Positions 56,659-64,000 of a DNA stretch of 64,000 nucleotides are shown here, one piece after another; positions within the stretch are counted from its first letter, which is position 1; every line of letters starts with the position of its first letter. Where the stretch lies: the NCBI GenBank assembly GCA_037178625.1, contig CM074129.1:3967963-4031962 (forward strand), written 5' to 3'. The DNA comes from Skeletonema tropicum (taxonomy: Eukaryota; Bacillariophyta; Thalassiosirophyceae; Thalassiosirales; Thalassiosiraceae). A model generated the notes under the pieces. The model was not told the DNA's origin, did not search any database, and worked only from the letters and a program-made list of their open reading frames with translations. The translations under genes were made by a program, and so were the position numbers.

Positions 56659-59600
56659 ATGAGCAACACCGCAAACTCACCCAGCCGCACGTGGTCGGCA
56701 AGAAGCACCTCATCTTCCACGACTACGCAGCTACTAGTGAGCACTGTCGCCATAGCTGCCAAAAGCAGTCAACAGATCAACCCACGAGCAGCCAATATTG
56801 CACAGCTCCGCCTATCGAATCTAAAATTACACGGACGAGACGATGACATCAAATTATTTCGGAGCAAATTACGTGAGTTATTTCAGAAGAAGGATGATGA
56901 CAAAGAAGATGATGGTGCTCAACATAAAATTGAACGACATGCTGATGAAGCCAACCCCAACAAACAATCTACCAACAACAATTTAATTTTAGTCTCTGGA
57001 ACATCCGGCACAGGCAAATCTGCCCTCATCCGCAAAGGATTGGGGGATCCCGCCGCCAAAAATGGATACGCCTTTGCATCTGGCAAATTCGATGCTATAT
57101 CACTCAGACCTCTCTCAGCTTTCGCCGATGCCATGACTAGTCTTGCCAAGCAAATGCTAGTGCTAGAGAACAATAAGAAGGGAGGATTATCTACTGCAAT
57201 GCTGATACGAGACAAGATTCGGAATGAGTTTGATGAAGAGGATGTAGAACAAATACAGCGTGTGTTACCCGGATGTGGTAAGTTATTGGGACTGGGAGTA
57301 CAAAGATCTTCATTGTGTTCCCTATCATCAAAAACAGGTGCAGCAGCGCTGTTAAGGAGTGCATCTGATACAAGACTGGGCAGTTTGAATCATCTGGCCG
57401 GTAAAGAATCAATCGCACAAATGCACTATGCAATCAGACGGTTATTGAAAATCATTTGCTCAAACTTAAAAGGAACAATCTTATTCATTGATGATTTACA
57501 GTGGAGCGATACAGCAACGTTGGATCTATTGAAAAGCATCGTATTGGATGGAGAGATTCCAAATCTGTTGCTTGTTGGTGCTTACCGCGAAGATGAAGTA
57601 CCAGAGTAAGTAATGAATACATGTCTTAGCGTCTAATGCCCCTATGCAGCGAGTTCTATCAGCATCTTATTCTTCATATCACTTTTGCCGCATAACACAC
57701 AGTCATCACCCCCTTGCAATACACATTCGAGATCTCGAACAAATGAATGTGGGAATTACTAAGACAAAGATTGGCAATCTTGATGTAGACAGTGTCGTAC
57801 CTCTTGTTGCGGAGGCCTTGGGAATGGAGGATGATGACAACAAAGTCATATCATTGGCAGAAACAATCCACAAAAAGACAGACGGCAATCCTTTCTTCAT
57901 TTTGATGTTTCTAAGATCGATGTATGATGAAAACCTCTTGCAGTACAACTTTGGTGCGTTGAAGTGGACTTGGGACGATGAGGCGGTCAACTCAAGGATA
58001 GTCACCGAGAATGTGGCATCTGTCCTTGTGAACAAGATGAATCGCTTAGCAGGAAGAAACGCTGAGAAGGTTCTCATGGTAGCCTCTTGCCTTGGTGCTA
58101 CTTTCCGGTTGTCGGCTGTACTGGAGGTAATGAAAAACATATCGCAGGTAGAGATGAGGTCTTCTATGAGGGCATCGATTAGATCACTTTCCAGTTCTCT
58201 TCTCACTACTGACATGGGTAATTCCAGCACAGATCAAGATGGTAGTGATTCTTCATATGCAAGTTCGATTGAAAAATTAGAGGTAGAAGGTCTCTGTGAA
58301 GTGGATAATGAAGAGTGTCATTTCGTGCACGATCAGATCCAATCAGTAGCCTTTGAACTCATCAGTCCAGATCAAAGGGACTCGTTCCGATGTAGAATTG
58401 GCAGTATTTTGTTGAAGAGTCTTTCTCCAGAAGAACTTAAGGCTGGACTATTTGAGGTGGTGGGCCTACTGAACTGCGCAGCATCAAACATCACTGATAA
58501 AGAACGTGACGAGTTGGCAAGGCTAAATCTAAAAGCTGGAATCAAGGCATCCGAAAATGCAGCATTCGACGCAGCCACAGTGTACTTTCAGGCAGGTCGT
58601 GAGGCGCTTGGGTCAAGAGGTTGGGAGAGAGATCATAGTACCATGCTAGATTTGTGCAGCCATGGAGCGAACGCCTTTTATGTAACAGGCGATTTCGACT
58701 TGATGAATGCACTTATTGAAGAGGTGTTGAGCAAGGATTTTGCTACGAAGGAAAAGTTTAGAGTATCAGATATCAAAGTGAGGTCATTGTTCGCCGCAGA
58801 AAAGCACAATGAGTGCATTGATGTAGCTCTTGATTTTAGACGTCAGCTTGGGTTACTTACTCTAAAGAAGAAGCCAGCATCCAAATTCACTATTGTCAGA
58901 GAATACATTCGAGTGAGGAGGTTGTTAAAGAATATGACAGCTGATGACATTGCTAAATTGCCCATGGTCACTGATGAAAGATACGAAATGGGGCAAATGA
59001 TGAACGAGCATCTTGCCGCATCCGTTTTTCACGTTGAGCCGACAATGCTTCCACTGATCATCTTTCAGATGGTCTCAACTTCTCTGAAGCACGGCTTAGA
59101 TTATTCATCGTCATTTGGTTTCGCTGGACTTGGTATGTTGCTCTGTGGACTTTTTGGCAAACCACATGAGGGTCTTGAGATGGCCAAGGCAGCAGAACTG
59201 ATGATTGAAAAGCCCGGCATGCGGAGGAACGCTGTGAATACGTTATTCGTTACACAAAGCTACTGCCATCACTGGGTGTCACCACTCCAGGATACTGTTG
59301 ATCCATTACTGAAGGGGTATCAGATAGGTCTTGAGACAGGCGAAAATGAAGGAGCCAGTTGGTGCCTTCTTGTTCGCAGCAATTACCTATACTTTCTAGG
59401 TCGACCATTAGATAGCATTCAGAAAGAACTGGAAGCAACTATTCCAGTATTGACACAACTCAAACAAGACATGAGTAAGTCATACATCATTAATACTCAG
59501 ATGACAGTGAAGAAGCTCCGCGGCATCGATGTTGAAGCTTGCGATAAGATTTTGGAATCAACGTTAGCTTCTGCAAGATCAACTGGCAATGTCACTCTGA

Positions 59601-60130
59601 TTGCTACTGTAAACGTTATGGAGCTAGAAATATTTGTCTTCTTCCAACAGTGGAGTGACGCTATTAACTTGGTTCAAAAGGTGGGCAATGCTCGTCTTTT
59701 CCTATCTGGCGCATTTACTTCAGTGCGATACACTTTCTTGGAGGCGCTGACCTATCTTAAGGCAGCACAATCAGCATCTGGGTGGAAGAAGAAAACATGG
59801 AAGAAATCGGCACGCAAAACAATTAAGCTAATTCGTGGTTGGGCGAAGAAAGGCAATGTCAATGTCGTTCATTATCTGTACATCCTAGAAGCGGAGCTTG
59901 CTGTGCTGAATGGAAACAACAAGGCCAAGGAGAAGTTCAATGATGCAATTGCCACATCAAGTAGGAGTGGGTTCATACAAGATAGAGCTTTGGCACATGA
60001 GCTGGCGAGTGCGTACTTCAAAGCCCAGGGAGATGATAATTGGGAGAAATATCATATTGATCGCTCAATTGCATGTTACCAAGAATGGGGCTGTAGTGAA
60101 AAAGTTAAACAGCTTGAGAATAGAGGATAA
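56659..60130 (+). CDS. STAND-like AAA_16 ATPase with TPR-like repeats, copy 3 (intact)
   Basis: Exon 1 is 56659-57605, the intron 57606-57702 is almost the same as in copy 2, and exon 2 is 57703-60130. The sum is 3375 nt, 1124 residues. Exon 1, the intron and the first part of exon 2 are nearly identical to copy 2, while the TPR-like half has many amino-acid differences (for example FAAEKHNECIDVALD against FSTGGLNESIDAALD). Walker A GTSGTGKSALI and Walker B TILFIDDLQWSD are intact. One linker, about residues 450 bp downstream of the splice site, differs by two compensating indels: NRLAGRNAEKVLMVAS where copy 2 has NRLQEETLRILMVAS. This gene follows copy 2 in the same orientation, so they arose by tandem duplication. 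Confidence 0.88.
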
Positions 60131-60362
60131 AGTAGATATTGACCTCGGAAGCAAATGATTATCTTACGGCTCGCCCAATTATATGTAACAGAAATTTTAA
60201 AGTACGTCTGGTGGGCCCTCAAGAGGCGACATTATCTACACTAAGTGATAACGAACATGTGCTGCAGTAGCTATTATTTCCCAGATCGCACCCCAAGCCT
60301 GCTATCTTTCAAGCAGGCCAGGATTAACAACGTCAACCTATTCAGGTCGTTTGTGGTGTCGA

Positions 60363-61215
60363 TTACTCGACTGGGTCGAAAACATCATCAATTCTCACTT
60401 GGTTTGGTTCAAGGCGTAACACTTCGCTGTCTGCTTGCTCCCTAGCTTCTCTCGCGATATTGCGAGGTGGTGGAGGTTGTGGTGGAGCCGATTCGATTTC
60501 TGGGAAGTAATCGCTGATGAGTCGTTGCCCTGGCAATAGTGTGTACTTATCACGTTCCCATGCCTTCACCGCCTCTTCGATGTGGTGAAGCCATAGTCGT
60601 CTCGTAGCTGGTCTCATTCGCAAAATCTCATGTAATTGCATTTTCGCCATATCTCGTTGATGTGCTGGTAATAGCTCATGACGATGTTTATGATACCACA
60701 CTAATTTCCTTGTCAGCAATTCGCTTTCCAATTGATCTGCATTACTTCCACGGCCCTTAGCCACCCGGTTGCGTTCCATCCACTGAGGCCATGCAATGTC
60801 AAACCAAATCATTTGCTGAAATTGATCGAATTGCATATCGGCATCGCTAGTGTGAATGTCTTGGAACGCCTCTTTCCACTCCTTCACTAGGTATCCTCGG
60901 AAGAAATCTTCCCACGACCCCAACTCACTCTGTGCCTGCACTGCTGCACGAACTGCTGGATGTCGGGTTGCGGGGAGTATATCTTCTCCTTCAGCATACT
61001 GTTCCATGATGTCGGCAACAGCATGAAGTATTTGCCTTGATAATTTTCTGAGTCCTTTCTTTCTCAAAGCTGCTATGATTTCTTGACGCTTCGCTACCAT
61101 TCGTGGATGGGGACATTTGAAGACATGTGCTATTGTTTCATCTCCACACGGGCACCCAGGGCATTGGGAAACCGAGGTGACATGCCGTCTGACATGATTG
61201 ACGGGTAAGAGGCCA
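60363..61215 (-). pseudogene. 3' fragment of a non-LTR retrotransposon reverse transcriptase ORF
   Basis: The open frame runs from the LTR junction at 61215 to a TAA at 60363, about 283 codons. It begins GLLPVNHVRRHVTSVSQCPG, continues CPGCPCGDETIAHVFKCPH, the zinc-binding tail found after RNase H in such proteins, and then LGSWEDFFRGYLVKEWKE and WPQWMERNRV, which are similar in layout to the C-terminus of the 2059-residue ORF2 at 4.2 kb. No RT core remains in the window: the LTR retrotransposon has cut the frame at 61216. The rest may lie beyond the LTR element, outside the window. Confidence 0.75.
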
Positions 61216-61427
61216 TGTCACACCTACGTAGTGTCGGACATCAATCAAATTCATATTTATGTTATCTGGTTTCTCGTTTCTCAATATGTTTCGTAATCCT
61301 CCATCGCCAATGAAAGCAACCGAATCCAAAAACGTTGATCGTTTCCTTTATATTTTAAGTCATAATAATTCTATTCGTTACATCTATTGATCAATAATAA
61401 GCTCAATTGTTAGCTAGATTGGACACA
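61216..61427 (+). mobile_element. 5' LTR, 212 bp
   Basis: Starts TGTCACACC, ends GGACACA, and lies 49 bp before the gag start. Its twin is the solo LTR at 45388-45599. TATATTTTAAG near 61350 may act in its promoter. Just after the LTR (GTATTAATACTCCC) I see no TGG-type tRNA primer site, so the primer is unknown. Confidence 0.85.
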
Positions 61428-61476
61428 GTATTAATACTCCCATATAAACCAACCAAGAAGAAAAACTACGTACAAA

Positions 61477-62823
61477 ATGAATACCTACAAATCAAAGAAC
61501 GCATGGTTGTTTCATACCAGGTACGCTCGGAACGAACTCACCTCCAAAAGTGCAGCAGCGCTCAGGGAGATGCCTCGTTTCGGAAGTAAAAGGATCTATG
61601 GACTTCGCCCAGATGGAAGCAAGATTGAGGAAGACTTCATTGTGTTCAGGGATAACGCACCTAGTACGGAACTTGAACATTACTTGGGCCAAGCCGAATC
61701 CTACGTCAACATGGCAGATGAATGTCAATGGGCCCCAGCCACTCGCTTCGCCAACTACGGGAAGCTTCTCGATGGACCTGCAAAGAACACGTGGAGGAAG
61801 CTGATGGATGAGGGACATGACTACTGGGATAACAATAATCAAGCGACCGATCAGGACGTCGTGGATGCTCTTGGTGCCTATTTCATCATGTGGACAAAAC
61901 ATCCTAACCCCGGTGATGCCTTCGATCAGCACATCCTTCGCATCCAGTACAAACACCAGAAGGAATTCAACCTACCAGTCAAACCAAGCAACTTCGTGGA
62001 TCGAATGTCAGAACTTTGGAGATACAGTGAGATGATGCCTCGTATAGGAGCGCAATGTTCCGATATGCAAAAGACTACTGCTCTGATGCTTGGTCTCCCC
62101 GAGGAGGCCAAAGATTTCCTCCAAGATGAGAAGGACGTTGATGTTTATGACCTCCAAGGTAATGGTAACAACGCCCTTGTATGGACCGACGTAATGGAGT
62201 ATCTAGAGGCCTGGTGGTCTCGAGATTACGGCAAGGAAGTCCGAAAGAAGTATCAACAGCAAGAAGAGAAGAAGAGGAAGAGGAAGGATGACGACGATGA
62301 CGATGAAGCCGATGGAGATGGAGGCCAAGATCGACGTCAACGGAAGAAGAAGAAGAATAACCGCAATAAGAGCGGTCGCAATGGCAATGGGAACAACAGT
62401 AACAACACCAACAACGGCAAGGAGTTCCACTCCAAGCAATGTTCAATTCATCCTGATCACAACCATAAGTGGAAAGACTGTATCTATTGTTTCAACGGGT
62501 CTAATTTCAAGAAGGAGCTTGCTGAGAAGTTCTATCAAGGCAAAACCAGGACGTCTGCCCCATATTGGTGGAAGAAAGGTTATGAGCGTCGTTTCAAGAG
62601 CAACGAGCAAGAACCCCCGCAACAGCAACATGGATCTTACCTCGTAGCTCCTCAACAACCTGCTCAACTACCTCCAGCTCCAGTTCCCCAAGCACCTCCG
62701 CAACCAGCTCCAATGTTTGCTACGTCTGCAGCAACAGCTCCGTCAGCACCTGTTCAACAGCAACTTTATTCCATCCAAGTTAATGCCCAAGGTCAACGAG
62801 TCTTCGTCCCTCATCAGGCCTGA
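61477..62823 (+). CDS. LTR retrotransposon Gag
   Basis: 448 residues from ATG to TGA (62821-62823). Residues 60-240 form a retrotransposon Gag-like helical region (STELEHYLGQAESYVNMADE, LDGPAKNTWRKLMDE, FVDRMSELWRYSEMMP, LGLPEEAKDFL). A long Lys/Asp/Arg and Asn/Gly-rich linker follows. Then comes CSIHPDHNHKWKDCIYC, a His/Cys knuckle that probably binds nucleic acid. The tail is Gln/Pro/Ala-rich. The next codons stay open in the same frame after the TGA, suggesting stop-codon read-through or a point mutation. Confidence 0.85.
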   Translation: MNTYKSKNAWLFHTRYARNELTSKSAAALREMPRFGSKRIYGLRPDGSKIEEDFIVFRDNAPSTELEHYLGQAESYVNMADECQWAPATRFANYGKLLDGPAKNTWRKLMDEGHDYWDNNNQATDQDVVDALGAYFIMWTKHPNPGDAFDQHILRIQYKHQKEFNLPVKPSNFVDRMSELWRYSEMMPRIGAQCSDMQKTTALMLGLPEEAKDFLQDEKDVDVYDLQGNGNNALVWTDVMEYLEAWWSRDYGKEVRKKYQQQEEKKRKRKDDDDDDEADGDGGQDRRQRKKKKNNRNKSGRNGNGNNSNNTNNGKEFHSKQCSIHPDHNHKWKDCIYCFNGSNFKKELAEKFYQGKTRTSAPYWWKKGYERRFKSNEQEPPQQQHGSYLVAPQQPAQLPPAPVPQAPPQPAPMFATSAATAPSAPVQQQLYSIQVNAQGQRVFVPHQA

Positions 62824-63429
62824 AACGCCGACCCTGTTGGGAATTGCACTACTTTCATCGATATCTATTCTACGAGCCTTGAAGAAGTAACAGGGTATGC
62901 TAATGCCCCAGCTGCTCTTGAGTATCATGTCAACAATGTGACCTCAGAGCCTCCGAGCGCGATTGATGTTCAACTTCCATGTTGCATCCGCGGGAACAAT
63001 AATACAGTTCCTGCCGCTCTGCAAGCACAGCCCAGCTTGAATAGTGGAGTCCCGATATGTAAGGATCCAAGAGCGCAGCCAGCTTCTAGCCCTGCACCAA
63101 TGCTCGACCGCATCGCATCAGACGCTCAACTTCATGATGATGAGTTCTTGAACGAATTGTTCAATAGTCACTTTGCGGAGGATGCACTAGCTGCAACCAT
63201 CAACAACATTCCTTTCACTAATGAAGTAGTCGCTATCGAAGCGCAGAGAGTGGATTGTCCTGAATATCACGTGCTCGATCCAATCCCAGGCCAATCTAAT
63301 GCGGAAGCTTGGGATTTCAACATTTTTCCAGATACAGTCGTTGAATCTTACGGCAATGAACTAGTCGATTTGGGAGCAGCATTGCAGCTACCAAGCATTT
63401 GTGACAAACGAGTCATTTCAGTTCAGTGA
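62824..63429 (+). CDS. In-frame extension after the Gag stop
   Basis: Open in the same frame as gag from 62824 to TGA at 63427-63429, about 201 codons, with no family motif (includes DAQLHDDEFLNELFNSHFAE). It is likely the N-terminal part of the Gag-Pol or Pol protein, leading to the protease in the next frame. No convincing ATG lies at its beginning, so expression by read-through of the gag TGA is one explanation. Confidence 0.55.
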   Translation, partial: NADPVGNCTTFIDIYSTSLEEVTGYANAPAALEYHVNNVTSEPPSAIDVQLPCCIRGNNNTVPAALQAQPSLNSGVPICKDPRAQPASSPAPMLDRIASDAQLHDDEFLNELFNSHFAEDALAATINNIPFTNEVVAIEAQRVDCPEYHVLDPIPGQSNAEAWDFNIFPDTVVESYGNELVDLGAALQLPSICDKRVISVQ

Positions 63430-64000
63430 CCCTCAGATCACCTTCCAAGTAGATTCAAAAGGCAGAACAGTCCCTATGGCAACTGCATACGCTATGGTCA
63501 AGTCAGTCAATGGAGTCGAATCCAATCGCTTCCTCAAGTGCCTTTTTGACACCGGTGGCAGCGTATCGATGGCTCACCGTAGTGTTTTACCACCCGGAGC
63601 AGCCCTTCTTCAACCATCAAAAACAACAATATGTAATACCATTGCAGGCAACTATGCACCAGTTGGATCCCTCCTCGGTGAAGGAATCAAGTTCCCTGAA
63701 TTCGATGCCAACCTCACCGTTGACAGTCAAGAGTTCCTCGTCTTTGACGCCAAGTGTTCGTTTGATTTGATACTTGGTAATGATTTCCTGCGGAAGATAG
63801 GTCTAATAGTTGATTACGAAAGACTCGAGCTCGGGTGGCAGGGCAAGCGCATTCCAATGAACTCCAACTTTACAAAGGAGCGACTAAGTGCAGCAATCGA
63901 TGGATGCATCATTGAAGATGAAGATGACGATCTGAACTACCTCGACTCTTTCGCTACGTCAATTGCTGATTCAACCTATGACGAGATAAATGTGGATGAG
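63365..64000 (+). CDS. Retroviral-type aspartic protease (Pol N-terminus), partial
   Basis: This frame is +1 relative to gag, opens at 63365 and runs off the window. It encodes FLKCLFDTGGSVSMAHRSVL, the DTG catalytic motif, and later FDLILGNDFLRKIGLIVDY, the ILG-x-DFL flap-side motif of retropepsins. An acidic stretch (EDEDDDLNYLD) follows. The 65-bp overlap with the previous frame would allow a +1 shift. The reverse transcriptase must lie to the right of the window. Confidence 0.8.

Larger units (their letters stand above)
61216..64000 (+). mobile_element. LTR retrotransposon, Ty3/gypsy-like, truncated by window end
   Basis: The order is 5' LTR, gag, in-frame extension, aspartic protease, with the reverse transcriptase and 3' LTR beyond the window. 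A gag with a His/Cys knuckle and a separate retropepsin suit Ty3/gypsy, but without RT and integrase order Copia cannot be excluded. It is inserted in a non-LTR remnant. Confidence 0.8.

Noticed and set aside
61138..61329. 63-residue minus-strand frame across the LTR
   Set aside because: It joins LTR sequence to the non-LTR remnant by chance at the insertion junction.

Overview
The window is nuclear DNA from a eukaryotic alga, most likely a centric diatom. Genes carry short GT-AG introns (80-180 bp) and code on both strands. One gene has a plastid presequence with the Ala-Ser-Ala-Phe motif typical of diatoms and other algae with secondary red plastids, and several predicted proteins are of diatom-type families. 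No RNA gene, CRISPR array or bacterial operon is visible. The genus is not determined.

Housekeeping genes recognised: BUD13 (1.3-3.1 kb, minus), nibrin/NBN (13.9-16.6 kb, minus, four exons), a bZIP transcription factor (28.4-30.3 kb, minus), an aromatic amino-acid permease-like gene with frame breaks (30.6-32.3 kb, minus), NAA15, the NatA auxiliary subunit (41.9-44.8 kb, minus), and an NSF-like AAA ATPase with a plastid-type presequence (47.6-50.3 kb, minus). Unassigned genes are a partial Cys-rich protein at the left edge, a His/Pro-rich protein with four CxxC pairs (11.7-13.7 kb, plus) and a 163-residue Cys-rich protein (40.7-41.4 kb, plus).

Four genes belong to a STAND-like family (AAA_16 P-loop ATPase plus TPR-like helices). 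One on the minus strand at 22.6-26.1 kb has a frameshift. Two are nearly identical tandem copies on the plus strand (52.0-55.5 and 56.7-60.1 kb). A more divergent one is on the minus strand at 34.3-38.3 kb, with a broken 3' end.

Mobile DNA fills much of the rest. There is a 6.9-kb non-LTR retrotransposon with an intact 2059-codon EN-RT-RNase H ORF and 21-bp target duplications (4.0-10.9 kb). A 4.85-kb DNA transposon (17.05-21.9 kb) has ATAT target duplications; its piggyBac-like transposase frame also contains what looks like a YqaJ/lambda-exonuclease nuclease domain. Several foldback or MITE elements are present, one of them (51.3-51.6 kb) with a related empty site in the neighbouring tandem repeat. 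At the right edge an LTR retrotransposon (61.2 kb onward) has landed inside the 3' part of another non-LTR element, and a matching solo LTR lies at 45.4 kb.

One pattern cuts across the window. Many genes, including the usually essential NAA15, are interrupted by single +1 frame changes, often at short homopolymers. Assembly error, decay and recoding cannot be separated from sequence alone, so the affected genes are described as interrupted without assuming loss of function.
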